A stretch of DNA of 64,000 nucleotides from Paguma larvata (GCA_030068075.1 CM057843.1:36055332-36119331), one strand, 5' to 3'; shown: positions 13,505 to 27,368, counted from the first letter of the stretch. Program-made: numbers and translations. The notes: generated by a model not told the origin, from the sequence alone.

Positions 13505-14377
13505 ATAATATATTTAAACATTCTTACACCTTCACAACAAAAAGCCAACCACCCATTGTTCAAAGTAAGCAACGGATCTGAATGGACGTTTCTCCAAAGA
13601 AGATGCACAAGTGGTCAATAACCACCAGAAGCAACGCTCAACGTCGTTAGTCACTGGAGAAATGCAGAGCAAAACTACAAAGAGCTACCACTGTACTCCC
13701 ACCAAATGGCTACAGTTTTTTAAAAAACAGGAGACACTGGAACCCTCATACAACACTACTGGGAATGAAAATAGCACCAGCCACTGGGGAAAGCAGTCTG
13801 GCAGCTCCTCAAAAAGTCAAACATAGAGCTGCTAGATGGCCCAGGAATTCCGGGCATGGAACTAACCCAGAGGACAAAAACTATGCCTGCACATGAAAAC
13901 CTGGTTCGGCAGAATCACTCATAAGAGCAGAATAAAGGGACACAACCCGAGTGTCCACCAGTCGATGGAGAAACCGACACATTGTGGCACAGCCATATGA
14001 CGGAATATTACTCAGCCATAAAAAGGAACGAAGTACTGACAAGTGCTGCAAAGTACATGAGCTTCAAAAACATTATGCTAAAGGAAAGAAGCCAGACACA
14101 AAAGGCCACATTTTGTGTGACTCCGTTTATATGAAATGTCTCCATAGAGACAGAAAGTAGATTATTAGTTACTAGAGACTAGGGGCACGGGGGGATTGGG
14201 GAGCAACTACTTAGTGGTTGTGGGGTTTCTCTCAGGGTGACAACACTGTGCTGGAATTGGAGAGTGGTGGTTGCTACACGGTATCGTACATGTATTAGAA
14301 TCTATTAAGTTGTAGTTTAGAAAGATTTAAAAGGGAATTTTTTGTTATATGAATTTTATCAGAAATAAATAAATACA

Positions 14378-14512
14378 GGGGTGGCTGGATGGCTCAAGTC
14401 GGTTAAGTGTCCGATTTTGGCTCAGGTCACAATCTTGCCTTTCGTGAGTTCAAGCCCCACATGAGGCTCTGTGCTGACAGCTGACAGCCTGCTTCAGCGT
14501 CTGTCTCCCTTT
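14378..14512 (+). mobile_element. CAN-SINE, 3'-truncated
   Basis: Head and tRNA-like body are present, but the CT run and A-tail are missing after CTGTCTCCCTTTT. Abuts the L1 3' end. Confidence 0.85.
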
Positions 14513-15311
14513 TAAATCACCGAGGAACTGCCAAAATGAAACTATTGTCAAAAAAACATTTTTTCATATATTAAAACACGAAATGTTTATCCTGTTTTAA
14601 TAAGAAGACATCTGTGACTGATAATGACCACAATCAGCTTTATACATTCTTTAATCACCGCAAGCTTAAAGAGAAGAGCTAGACCGCGTTTTTACAGTCT
14701 ACACCGACGGTACCATTTTGTAAATGTTATAACTGGAATTACCAAGATTTTCGTATCGGTGAAGGTCCACAGAGATTCTTTTGGAAACGCCTAAGTATCT
14801 TAAGGTAAAACTCTAGTTTACCATAAAATGTTTAGCACAGCAGAGTCAATTCTGAGCGGAGTACGCGGCACGTCCCGGCCCCCGGAAGTGAGTACCGCTG
14901 CACAACCGCCCGCCTACGAAAGCACCAGGAGGAGCGCCAGGAGAAAGCACAGCACTAGGAACGCGCCGCCGGCTGCGAGGCCAACATCTACGGAAAGCTT
15001 CATTGACAAATTCAGGACTGACAAATGTACCGTAAGTAAAAAGAAGCATCACCAGAAACCACCTCCCCAGATTAGACAGAACAAAGCTGCTTGAAGGAAG
15101 CCCTCCCCCCCGCCCCGGTCAGTCAGATGTTAAATGTTCCGAAACAGCAGTAGCAGACACTAACAGCATGTTTCAACAACGGACATTCTACAAAGCCTGA
15201 AATAGCACACAAGAGGGGAAATTAAAAATAAATTCCAAGAAAAGAATAGCCTTAATGACTATTAAATTCACTGAGATCTGCCCACCATTCCTGTCAACTC
15301 AATAAATACTA

Positions 15312-16706
<1,395 letters not shown>

Positions 16707-16956
16707 CTGGAGTCTGCGGCTTCCGCTTCGTCCCCGGCGCTGCCGGGGAGCTTCCAGTCGGCTCTCGCCGGCGGCTGATGCAATCCGATGGGCGGCTGGG
16801 GAAGGTGCTGGAGGTGAGGGTGAGGGTGAGGGTGGTGGTGGTGGTGTGGGTACGGAATACTGCCCTGGCTGAGATAGGCGTGGTGCTCGTTCCACTGCTG
16901 TAGCCGCACCTGCTGCTGCCTCAGTGTTTCCAGAGCTACACTCCCATGCATGCGGT
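16707..16956 (-). CDS. HELZ: HELZ coding exon: poly-His/Pro-His tail segment
   Basis: 250 nt: two bases of Asp, 82 codons from [15 protein letters not shown] to DEAEAADS, and two bases of Arg. Acceptor TATTTTGCAG|ACCGC, donor TCCAG|GTATTT. It opens with a likely helix ([20 protein letters not shown]), followed by [21 protein letters not shown], where the DNA is a GTG/GGTGAG-type repeat at about 16811-16850 on the plus strand. The His/Pro run is longer than the human one as remembered. The end ([10 protein letters not shown]) differs from human in several residues. The plus-strand open frame here is only a mirror of the repeat. Confidence 0.95.
16811..16850 (-). repeat. HELZ: Coding His/Pro-His repeat
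   Basis: GGTGAGGGTGAGGGTGAGGG then (GGT)n on the plus strand encodes [11 protein letters not shown] on the minus strand. Such tracts change length easily. Confidence 0.9.
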
Positions 16957-17587
16957 CTGCAAAATATTTGGGAAAAGTTTCAGTTTTCATGCGTTTTCAT
17001 GCATTTGGGGTTTCGGGTTAATTTTTTTCAAGAGTTTTTGCAAGCCAGATTTTCTTCGCAAAGACAAAGAAACGCAACAATTTAGGTTTTGGAGAAAGCA
17101 CATGTCTTCTAAATTAGCCAGTAACTGAAGTCACCGTGACGGTGGTGATGACTGTTCCCACGTGGTCATGTAGAGTCGCATCGACTGGATGCCTCGTATT
17201 ATAGAGCCTCTGGAACAAGGTTCTGACTGTTACACTAACTCATCTTTGCTGCCACCATTTGCAGAAATGACTTGATCCTCACCCAAATCAACACTGCACA
17301 GTACATGTCAGCTTAAGAAAATAATCGGGGCACCTGGGTGGCTCAGCTGGCCGGGCGGCCAACTTTAGCTCCAGTCATGATCTCACAGTCTGTGAGTTCG
17401 AGCCCCGTGTCAGGCTCTGTGCTGACAGCTCAGAGCCTGGAGCCTGCTTCAGAGTCTGTGTCTCCCCCCCTCTCTGCCCCTCCCCTGCTCATGCTCTGTC
17501 TCTCAGTAATACATAAACATCAACAAATAAATTAAAAAGGAAATCATCTCTGAATCGGTCGCATACCGCAGTGACAGGAGAACTTAC
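16957..17587 (-). other. HELZ: HELZ intron, short, one-third SINE
   Basis: 631 bp. One plus SINE at 17327-17538 near the donor end; the rest (16957-17326) is unique with no recognised feature. Confidence 0.9.
17327..17538 (+). mobile_element. CAN-SINE 49 bp from a HELZ splice donor
   Basis: Near-consensus copy with a decayed tail. In the transcript it is antisense and lies just past the donor of the 574-nt exon. Confidence 0.94.
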
Positions 17588-18161
17588 CTAAAGCCTCCCC
17601 GATTGGCAATCCCGGGGGGTTCTCATCAGCGAAGCTGTTCAGATGTGAAGGAAGGAGGGGGCCGGGCTGTGCGAGGGCCCGCAGGGGGCTGTGGCCTTCC
17701 TGCAGCATGGGAGGGGGCTGCTGCTCAGGAATCGCAGCCTCTGCGGGAGGGGACTGGGGCCGGTGAGACACGGCACTATTAAAGAAAGGGCTGTTGGGTC
17801 CCGCCTGGTAGGCAGGAGGAAGTTGAGGGGGTGGCTGCTGAGTCAGCTGGTTCAACGGATTCTGTGGCGGAACCACCTGATTTGGTTGGGGCGGGACCAC
17901 CTGATTTGGTTGTTCAGGCAAATTACTCTGCTGCTGATTCAACAAGGCGTGCTGCTGCGGGATTGGGAACGGTGGTCGTGGCAGCTGGGGCAGGGGGTGA
18001 AAATGACGGCTGGGGATTGCATACTGTGCGTGGGGGGCAGGGAGGGGAAGATTTATGTGTCTCGGGTTGAGATTATCTTTGCGATGAAATTTGGTATTGG
18101 GATAAACAACACCAGGACGCGACTCTGGACTTCTGTTCTGTGGATTTGATTCCAGATCGAT
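17588..18161 (-). CDS. HELZ: HELZ coding exon: large Pro/Gln-rich tail segment
   Basis: 574 nt: 191 codons from [15 protein letters not shown] to PIGEAL, plus one base of an Asp codon. Acceptor TTTTTTCTAG|ATCGAT, donor GCTTTAG|GTAAGT. The peptide is disordered: a [15 protein letters not shown] segment, then a Gln/Pro/Asn-rich middle with two tandem copies of QPNQVVPP (17865-17912), then [15 protein letters not shown] and a better conserved [13 protein letters not shown] run. This is the largest exon in the window. The unrelated open frames on the plus strand here are shadows of the C/G-rich coding sequence. A SINE begins 49 bases past the donor. Confidence 0.96.
17865..17912 (-). repeat. HELZ: Tandem 24-bp coding repeat (QPNQVVPP x2)
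   Basis: Two adjacent 24-bp units differing at two bases encode QPNQVVPP twice. It lies in the Gln/Pro-rich tail; human HELZ, as remembered, has only one close copy. Confidence 0.85.
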
Positions 18162-18689
18162 CTAGAAAAAAACAAGTCTTTCTTAACTGCAGAAGGCCTG
18201 GGACCTGTGGCTCTCCGCCTTTCCCACCCCGGCGCGTCTGAAGGGCACGATGCATTCTTATCAGTGATAGCCAATGACACGCAGCCAATCCCTTTCTGAC
18301 CATCGAAAGAGGGAATAAATATTTTTTAAATTAGAAAAGATGAAACAGCAAAAAGCACATTATAATAATTGAGTCATAAGAAGAAACACTACCATTTTAT
18401 TAACACACCCACTTTAATTCCTTTAGAAGCATGATTTTTAATTTCACACTTTCTTCCTTGGGAAGATAACCATTTATTTCCTTCTGATATAAATCATTAA
18501 AATGTGTCCTTTCCTTCCGATTTTATTGCTTTTATACATCTCTTTCTTCAAACATATCTATATTAATATTAAAACTATTTGTCTCAATTTAAACAACTTT
18601 GAAGTGGACAAATACATAAGTACTTTATCTCCTTTGTATAAACAGTTTCGTTGTCAGTTTTTGCCATCGGGTATTGACATTCTCTCAAC

Positions 18690-18778
18690 AAATATTTACT
18701 GAGAGCCTCCCAAGGGTAGTCCCAGAGAGGAGAGGACAGTAAGAAGACTCAGTCTGTACCCTCAAGAGCTTACAGCAA
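18690..18778 (+). repeat. L2-like fragment, left part
   Basis: AACAAATATTTACTGAGAGCC followed by text ending TCAAGAGCTTACAG matches the L2 3' pattern. Continues after the hAT-like element. Confidence 0.55.
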
Positions 18779-18990
18779 GGGCTGGCAAACTATGGTTCCC
18801 AGGTTTGGTTCCGGCCCACCAAACATTGACGAATAAAGTTTTACTAGAACACAGTCACCCTCGTTCACTTACATACTGTCTATGGCTGCTTTCTGACCAC
18901 GATGGCAGAGCTGAGTGATTCCAACACAAACCATATGGCCCACTAAGCCTGATGACTTACTACCTGACCTCTTGCATAACAAGTTTGCTA
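18779..18990 (+). mobile_element. Old hAT-type DNA transposon fragment
   Basis: GGCTGGCAAACTATGG start and AATAAAGTTTTACTAGAACAC, TGTCTATGGCTGCTTTC strings are typical of a common mammalian non-autonomous hAT element. Same family as 57445-57665, opposite strand. Confidence 0.6.
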
Positions 18991-18994
18991 AGCG

Positions 18995-19215
18995 CAGGCC
19001 TAGTCCAGCAGAAGATACACACAAGGAAACATCAGGGTAGAGGCGCTGCGGAAGGAGAGGACAGGAGGGCCTCGCGCCTGAGAAAATTAAAGGTGGCTTC
19101 ACAGACCCTATGACATTTGAATGGAGTCTTGCGCAAAGATCTGGAATTTTCCAGGGAGGGAAGGACATTCTAAGTAAAGGTAACAGCCTAACCAAGGAGG
19201 GCGGGAGAGGAGAAA
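18995..19215 (+). repeat. L2-like fragment, right part
   Basis: GACATTTGAATGGAGTCTTG and GAAGGACATTCTAAGTAAAG resemble L2 text that follows the part before the hAT element. Confidence 0.5.
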
Positions 19216-21658
19216 AAGTACAGCAGATCTGAGGCGCATGAGAAGCTCTGTGTACATACAGCTACAACTTCACTTGTCTGTACGTTAGTTTTCCCCGTCT
19301 TGACATCAGATAAAACTGCAAGAGCCCAATCACACGAGACCCAGAACGATTCAATACTGAGTACAAACATTTTTAATCCTGTGAACTGTGGTGAGCTACC
19401 AAAGATCTGTAAGCTGGGGAGTGCTGTCATCCTTCTGAAACCCAAGTTTGATCACAAGTGGTGACAATGTGAAAAGTGAAATATAAGGTGGAAAGAAGTT
19501 ATTTTGCTTTCCCATCTCTGTCAAAACACTCAATGTGCTGCTTCGGTGTATCCATCTCCTGTGAGGTTTCAGTGCTGAAATAGCCACTGAGTACTGCAAA
19601 GCACCTGCCTCACCAAAGGCTCTCAAACTAAACACAGAACTGAGAACTCCTGAGAACCCAGAACAAGCAGCTTGTTCCTGAATCGAAGCCGTGGTACTCC
19701 TAGCAACCAAGCTATTGCAACAACACTCGCAACGTACCAATCGGGCCGCAAGTGTACTTTCACGTATAATCACTAGTTTAAGTGGACGGCCACTGAATTT
19801 GGCCAGTGACGTCCCTAAGATTACTGGGCGTATATAAATCGTCTAGAAAATGAATGAGAAGAACGACAGCTCCGCCCCAGTCTTCCCAGCAGCTGCAGTG
19901 CCTCCTCTTCCAATGTCTCAGAACCTATGACCCAGAAGGGTATTACAAATATGGACGGCCTTCGATAAAGAGAGGTCATTACCTGCATACATTATTCAAC
20001 TTTGTCTGCAAAATAAAACAAAAGTTTCAGAACCTGATTAAGGTCCTTTATAAACAAAGCTGGGCCCCCATGAATCTTCACCTTTCTGATGACTGATGCC
20101 ACATTCAGCTGGGATATACTTTTTCCCATAAGACACTGTTGATACGCGTACACAGACCGCATGAGGGAGACGGTCATTAGATGTCAAGGCTGTTTGTGGA
20201 TAAGCTGCCCCCTTCACTTCTGACTTGGACGTGGACAGGAAGCCAGGCCAGTCATGGGAACGTAATCGAGACAGTGCTGCTCCCTGACACGACGGTGGGC
20301 TAAGCAGGACCAAGGGCTGTGCGGTCTGAGGGAGCTGGAGAGTACTGTTTTCAGAACTGGGCCATCCCCCATCACTTTCCTCTTAATACTAAGGCGCTGA
20401 GTCAAGGAACTGGTTTTGCCTGAGGCCCCAGGACGAAGCATCAGAGTGCAAAGGAAAGAAACGTGTCTATCAGGTTGCCTAGTTCCCGGACAGGGAAAGG
20501 GCGTAAGAGAAACTTAAAAACAAGAACACGAGAGACACTTCACTATCTCGGCTTCGGTTGCTCTTCGGCTGCACCCAGGGCTCTTGCTTCGGTTTTGTCC
20601 CGTGCTGCCTCTGACCGCCACGGCATCCTCACGTGCCGTCTGTTCCCTCCCTGCAGCCCCTTCCACACACACGGCACTTCTATCTGCCCTGCAGCCCCCG
20701 TCAGACTCAGCGGGAAGCTCCAGGCGGCCTCCTCTGCACTCCTCCCGCGGGCGGAGAGTCCTTGCAGCTGTAGAAGAGGAGTCAGAGCTGCTCACGGGAC
20801 AGAAGTCCCTGAGTGCAGACAACAGCTGCTTAAAGCCAGCCGAGGTCGGGAATACAGATTCAGAAGTCATTATCAAGCAGCAGAGATTTAAAACGATGGA
20901 GCTGACCTAGTTTATAGTAAAAAATCATAGAAAGCAGAGGGGTGTGGGACAGTGACGAGGGACAGATGGGAAGGGGGTGGACAGGAACTTAGAAAGGAGA
21001 CAGGTCACGTTAGAGAGAGCTGTGAAAAGCAGAAATGTGGGGCAAAGAAACCAAAAGAACAAGATGGTCAAGAAGAATGAAGTCGAAAATAGAGCCCAAC
21101 AAATACCAGAGAAAAGACAAGTGAGACCACAACCGAGGTGTGTTCGCAAAACCTGCTCGCCCGAAGCTCGACAGTTTCAGTGCTCGTCAAAGTCAAATAC
21201 GAGGCTGTGCTGGCTAAGGGGCAAAAAAGAGATGAGGTGGAAAGGTGAACTTGGGGATATAAAGGAGATGAAGGCTAAAAAGAAAGTGTCTTTTTAAAAA
21301 ATGGTCTATCAAACTACCTATTGGCTGAGAAGGAAGAACTAGTAGCTGGAAAGAATTTAAAGATAATTAAGGAGAAAGGACAAGGTCTATGAGGTGATCG
21401 GAAGAGGCGAGTGTAGTCTCAAAGGAAACTCTTTCTCTTCTACCGGACTCTTAGGTGGTAATAAGAAAACAAGGATGCTCAAGGAAAAAGTGGTAAGTCT
21501 AAGGTCTTAAGTGAACAGGGTGAAATCCCGATGCGGTAACTCTAAGGCAAGGTCATCTCTTGATCGTAAGCATAACAGCAGGTGGAAGGGATCGGGCATG
21601 AGAAGAGCTGCTGAGAAACCGGGCAAAGGGAGCGAGGTACGTTAAAAGAAAGCAGGGC

Positions 21659-21883
21659 TGGGACACCTGGGTGGCTCAGTTGGTTGGGCGGCCGACTTCG
21701 GCTCGGGTCGTGATCTCGTGGTCTGTGAGTTCGAGCCCCGCGTCGGGCTCTGTGCTGACGGCTCAGAGCCTGGAGCCTGCTTCTGATTCTGTGTCTCCCT
21801 CTCTCTCTGCCCTTCCCCTGTTCACGCTGTGCCTCTATGTCTCTCAAAAATAAATAAACACTAAAACAAATTAAAAAAAAAAA
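21659..21883 (+). mobile_element. CAN-SINE with target-site duplication
   Basis: Near-consensus copy; flanks share AAAGAAAGCAG (before 21657 and near 21884-21894). Confidence 0.94.
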
Positions 21884-22604
21884 GAAAGAAAGCAGAGGAG
21901 CGCCCGGGTTCCCTGAGATTAGAAAATATTAACTTCCACTGGCACTAATTCAACCACGGATTCGATTTTCCCTAACTGGTTCACAGGCACAGAAGCAAAG
22001 AAAGTAGACGGACAGGCATTTTAAGAGTTCAGAATTAGGTACGAAATGAATAATCATGGAGAGAAAAGGCACAGCACCAAAGAATATAGTCAATGGTATT
22101 GTAACAGCATTGTATGGTGAAAGACAGTAACCACACTGTGCTAAGGATAGCCTAACAGACAGACTCGTCGAATCGCTCTGTCGTACACCTGAAATTAGTG
22201 TGACACTGTGTATCGACTATACTTCGATCTTAAAAAAAAGTGAAGGATTTACATAGTAGACGTGATGAGAGAACAAGCTGAGTGACGGAAGAAGTCGAGT
22301 CTTCCTTCTTCGCCAGAACAGTTCTTTCCACTCGGAGAGTATTTTCAGTGACACGTCTATAACTGTGTCTTCACTTACTACCTTATACGAAGGCTCTAAA
22401 TTCAAGTCTATCACTGAGCAACAATTTGACAAAAGTATACGGATAAAGCAAATAACAGCCAAAGAAAAGGTGAAGGGAGAGAGGACAACACAACCCACCG
22501 GGCCCTCATGAAACAATAAACATAAAGGATATACATAAAAAGATAGAAAATTTTCTTTAAAACTTCAACATTCCAAGACGATCAAGGCAGACTAAAATCC
22601 ATCA

Positions 22605-22739
<135 letters not shown>

Positions 22740-24180
22740 TTATAAATTGTCTCCAATGGATGTTACATTTCCAAAGACTAACCAGTATTAGACACAAGCA
22801 GAATATTTGAACATTTTTCACCTATTGTATTGATTTTTATTACTGCTTGGGTTTTGTTTTTCTAAAGTTTGAGGGTTGTAGTTTCCCTGCAAGAAAGAAA
22901 ATTTATAATTAAAGCATACTTCATTATCAAGACAAAAGCTTAATAAAGGAATAACCTTAAAGCATGAAATAATTTCAAAGATAATTGCCTGTTCTCCAGG
23001 AATTTGTACCCTCATTTTCCTAGACATATTCAAATAATATATCAATCCAATTTAATAAAGGAATCTAAACTGAATAAAGATATTCTGAAAGGAGTGTAGT
23101 TTTACTGCTTAAAAGTACTAGATAGCAAACTAAATATAAGTGAATGATAAATAGTAAAGGAAGCAAAATTAAGGTGTTTTTTAAAAAATCACAATTATAA
23201 CAGAATTAAATAATGCTATTTCACACATATGAAAGGATTTTAACCTATGAGAATTAACTGCTGTATGTTTTAAATTCCTTAAAAAAAATCCTTGATTTGG
23301 GCTCTTGTTTGACAACACTCTTTTAAGCCACTGGAACTCTGTAAAATAAATTCTCATGCCAAAATACCCTTACTACTAACCTTCAAGAAATGAAACTACA
23401 ATGTCTGAAGATGAAAAATACACTAGGTAGAAATGACAGATTAGACACTGCAGAATAAAAATTTAGTGAATTAGAGCTATGGCAATAGAAACTACACAAA
23501 ATGAAACACAAAAAGAAAAACAATTTAAAAAAAAAAGGAAAGTGCGTCTATGAACTACGGAGAAAATTTAATTATCCTCATATTTGGGTAGTTTGAATTC
23601 CTGAAGAGAAGAGAGGTAAGACAAAAAAAAATCTTAAGAAATAAAGGTCTAAGTTTCCAAACTTGATGAAAACTATAAATCTACAGATCCAAGAAGCTCG
23701 ACAAACCCCAAACACAAGAAGCATGAAGACAACTACCCCAAGGAATAGCATAATCAATCTACTAAAACCAGCATAAGAAGAAACTCATAAAAGCAGTCAG
23801 AGGGGAGAAAAAAAGTCACATTACATACAGAAAAACAAAGACAGTATGACATCAGATTTCTCAGAAACAATGCAAGCAAGAAAACAGCGGAGTAACATCA
23901 TTACAGTACCGAAAGATATACATTGTCAACCGTGAATTCTATACCTTGCCAAAATATCTTCTTTCAAAACTGAAAGTGAAACAAAAATATATTCAGGCAT
24001 TTGACACTGATAGAATTTGTCACCAGTACATCCACACTACAAGGAATGTTGGAAGAAAGTCCTTCAGGCAGAAGGAAAATTGTATCAGATGGAAACATGG
24101 ATATACAGAAAGAAAAGACTACCAGAAATGCTACCTACATGGATAGATACAAAAAATTCTTATTATTATTACTTAAAACT

Positions 24181-24371
24181 ATTTTTTTTCAAGTTTATTT
24201 ATTTTGAGAAAGAGTGAAAGCAGGGGAGGGGCAGAGAAAGAGGGAGAATCACAAGCAGGTTCCACGATGTGAAGAGCCCACGCAGGACTCGAACTCACAA
24301 AACCATGAGATCATGACCTCAAACAAAATTAAGTGTCAGAAACTTAACTGACTAAGCCACCCGGATGCCCC
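24181..24371 (-). mobile_element. CAN-SINE in L1
   Basis: Minus copy ending AAGCCACCCGGATGCCCC; flanks share TTAAAACT-like bases. Confidence 0.92.
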
Positions 24372-24824
24372 TAAAACTCTTTAAAAAGTTATTTGGTTGT
24401 GTAAATAATAATGGTTCGACTTATAACATATGTAAAAGTAAAGTGCATGACAATATCATATAGGCCAGAAGAGGATAAACTGAAATATTATAAGGTTCTT
24501 CTACTGTATATGAGGTGGTAAAAACTAAATTGGAAAGGAGTCTGTGATAAATTAAAGATGTATAAACTCTACAGCAATTACTAAAATAATAGTTATAGCG
24601 AATAATCAAAAAAGGAGATAAAATGGAATCATAAAGAATATTCAACTAATCCAAAAAAAGGCAGGAAAAAAAGTCAAGGGGAAACAAAAAATGATTACAC
24701 AAATTAAAAATAGATAGCAAGATGATAAAATCAAGCCTAATTTATAATATTACATTAAGTATAAAGGGTCTAAACACCCCAATGGAAAGGCAGAGATTGT
24801 CATACTGGATTAAAAACATATCAA

Positions 24825-25052
24825 GGGCCGCCTGGGTGGCTCGGTCAGCTCTTGATTTCCATCCAGCTCTTGATTTCAGCTCAGGCCATGATCTCACAGA
24901 TTGTGGGATTGAGCCCCAAGTCAGGCTCTGTGCTAGCAGCACAAAGCCTACTTAGGATTCTCTCATTGTCTCATATTCTCTCTCTCTCTCTCTGCCACCC
25001 CACCCCTGCTGGCTCTGTCTCTCTCAAAATAAATAAACTTAAAAAAAAAAAA
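24825..25052 (+). mobile_element. CAN-SINE in L1 with internal duplication
   Basis: Head GGGCCGCCTGGGTGGC. The segment CAGCTCTTGATTTC occurs twice in a row, and the usual GTTAAGCATC part is missing. Confidence 0.9.
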
Positions 25053-25094
25053 TTTAAGAGCCAACCATATGTCATCTAAAAGAAATACACTTTA

Positions 25095-25302
25095 GGGGCA
25101 TCTGGGTGGCTCAGTCAGTTGAGCATCTGACTTCGGCTCCGGTCATGATCTCGCAGATCGTGGGTTCCAGCCCCGCAATGGGCTCTGTGCTGACAGCTCA
25201 GGGCCTGGAGCCTGGTTTGGATTCTGTGTCTCCCTCTCTGTCTGCCCCACTCCCACTCACGCTCTGTCTCTCTCTCTAAAATAAATAAACAAAAATTTAA
25301 AA
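25095..25302 (+). mobile_element. CAN-SINE in L1 with target-site duplication
   Basis: Flanked by AGAAATACACTTTA (25081-25094) and AGAAACACACTTTA (25303-25316); the L1 reads on across the insertion. Confidence 0.95.
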
Positions 25303-25330
25303 AGAAACACACTTTAAACATAACACAAAT

Positions 25331-25520
25331 CGGGCAGCTGGGTGGCTCAGTAGGTTAAGCATCCAACTTCATCTCAGGTCATGATCTCACGGTTCACAAC
25401 TTCAAGCCCTGAGTTGGGCTCTGTGCGGACAGCTCAGAGCCTGGAGCCTGCTTTGGATTCTGTGTCTCCCCTTCTCTCCCCCCACTTGTCAAAAATAAAC
25501 AAACATTGAAAAAAATTTTT
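25331..25520 (+). mobile_element. CAN-SINE in L1
   Basis: Head CGGGCAGCTGGGTGGC, only 28 bp after the previous SINE; shortened CT run. Confidence 0.92.
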
Positions 25521-26099
25521 AAATAAAGACACAAAAAGATTGAAAGTAATAGGTCAAAACAAGAAAGAAAAAAGGTCAAGGAAGTTATACCATGCTATCA
25601 CTAGTCAAAATACAGTTAAAATGGTAGATATTAAGCAAAGTAGACCTCTCGGCAAAGACTATTACCAGGGATAAAGAATGTCATTCAAAAAAAGACAAGA
25701 GAGCTGATTAATCAAGAGCACATAATCCTAAATGTTTATGCTCCTAATAACAGAACTTCAAAATTAATCAAGAAAAATTTAAAGAAAAAAATAGACAAAT
25801 ACCAAATATACTTGGGAGATTTCAAGATTCTCCTCTCAATACGTATTTTTTAAAAAGTAGACAGAAAATCAGCAAGCATATAGTTCACGTGAACAATTCT
25901 GTCAACCAACTTGACCTAAGTAACATTTATAGAGTAGTCCATTCTTCTCTTCTTTGGAACATTTACAAAGATACACCACACTCTGGACCATAATGCAAAT
26001 CTCATTAAATTCAAAAGAGTTTGAGTCATACGAAATATGTATCATCTTTCTAAATATTCCATGGATCTAATTTCAAGTGAAATTGGAAAGTGCATTTAA

Positions 26100-26312
26100 G
26101 GGGCACCTGTGTGGCCTAGTCGGTTAAGTGTCCGAACCTTGGTTTCAGCTCAGATCATGATCACAGTTCATGGGTTCAAGGCCTGTATTGGGCTCTACAC
26201 TGACACGGGGAGCCTGCTCAGGATTCTCTCTCCCTCTCTCTTTGCCCCTCCCAACTCTCTCTCTCTCTGTCTCTGTCTCAGAAACATAAATAAATGAAGT
26301 TAAAAAAAAAAG
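26100..26312 (+). mobile_element. CAN-SINE in L1
   Basis: Head GGGGCACCTGTGTGGCC with full body and CT run; A-rich tail ends near 26312. Confidence 0.92.
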
Positions 26313-26473
26313 TGTACTCAATGAAACAAAAATACATCAGAATTTGTGGGATCCACTACTGAGGAAGAAAATTATAAAACTAAATAGCTATTAATCTAAG
26401 CTTTCACGCTAACAAAACATGTGCACGAGTGGTATTCTGAAAACTTTTTTTAAAACGAGAGACACTAAGAGTA

Positions 26474-26657
26474 GGGGTGCCGGGGTGGGTCAGGGTTGAG
26501 CCTCCAACTCTTGGTTTCGGCTCAGGTCATAATCTCAGAGTTCATGGGTTCGAGGCCCGCACAGGTCTCTGTGCTGACAGCGTGGAGCCTGCTTGGGATT
26601 TCTGTCTCTGTCTCTCTGTCTCAAAACATAAACATTAAAAAAAAAATTTTTTTTTTA
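26474..26657 (+). mobile_element. CAN-SINE in L1, diverged
   Basis: Head GGGGTGCCGGGGTGGGTCAG, recognisable GGTTTCGGCTCAGGTCATAA body and A-rich tail. Confidence 0.88.
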
Positions 26658-27368
26658 AAGTGTGTCCTTTAAATAAAGAGAGAAACTGGGAGAGAGATTT
26701 CCTGTTCATATATCAGAAGACTCAATATTGTTAAGATGTCAATCCTCCCCACGTTGGCCTATAGAGCCAACACATTCGTAATCAAACTACCAGCAGGATT
26801 TTTGTAGGACCGGACAAGCTGATTGTAAAATACATGTGGAAAACGCAGAGCACCTGGAATAGTGGTGAAAAAGAAAAACGAAGTTGGAAAACTCACAGTA
26901 CCTGACATCTAGACTCTTCTGAAGCTACAGGCGTCAAGACGACACATTCGGCACACACCTGAGTGTGTGCATCAACACATTCACCTATGGGGTCAACTGA
27001 TTTTCCACAAAGGCACCCGGTCAGCTTAATGGGCAAAGGACAGTATTTTCAATAGTACTAGGTAGGACAAATGAACACACACAGGCGAAAAGAAAACAAA
27101 AACATTCTTACCTCAGACCACATATAAACCTTAACTCAAACTGGACCTAACGTGAGAGCTAAAACTATGACACTTCTAGGGAAAAATCACAGATCTTTGT
27201 GATCTTCTATCAGACAAGAAAAATTTCACCACCAATGGCAAAATCATGACTCAGAAAAGGAAAAAATAAATAAATAAATAAATAAATATTTATTAATATT
27301 TTTAATATTATTTATATTTTATATATATATATACATAAACTGAATTTTATCAAAAGCAGAAACTTCTA

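Larger units (their letters stand above)
11420..14365 (+). mobile_element. L1, ORF2 through 3' end, degraded
   Basis: Consecutive stretches resemble L1 ORF2 (GGCCAGGGCAATTAGGCAAG near 11920; CAATCCTCCCCAAATTAATC near 12562) and the L1 3' region (near 14160-14350). SINEs at 11961 and 13292 split it. Full of stops; start approximate. Confidence 0.75.

Noticed and set aside
11420..14365. Reverse transcriptase-like pieces as a possible active element
   Set aside because: Stops and insertions throughout; a dead L1.
14846..15052. Minus-strand frame with RGPGR, like the expected start of the last HELZ exon
   Set aside because: Only five residues agree, no acceptor AG precedes them, and a stop follows within a few codons. 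Chance match.
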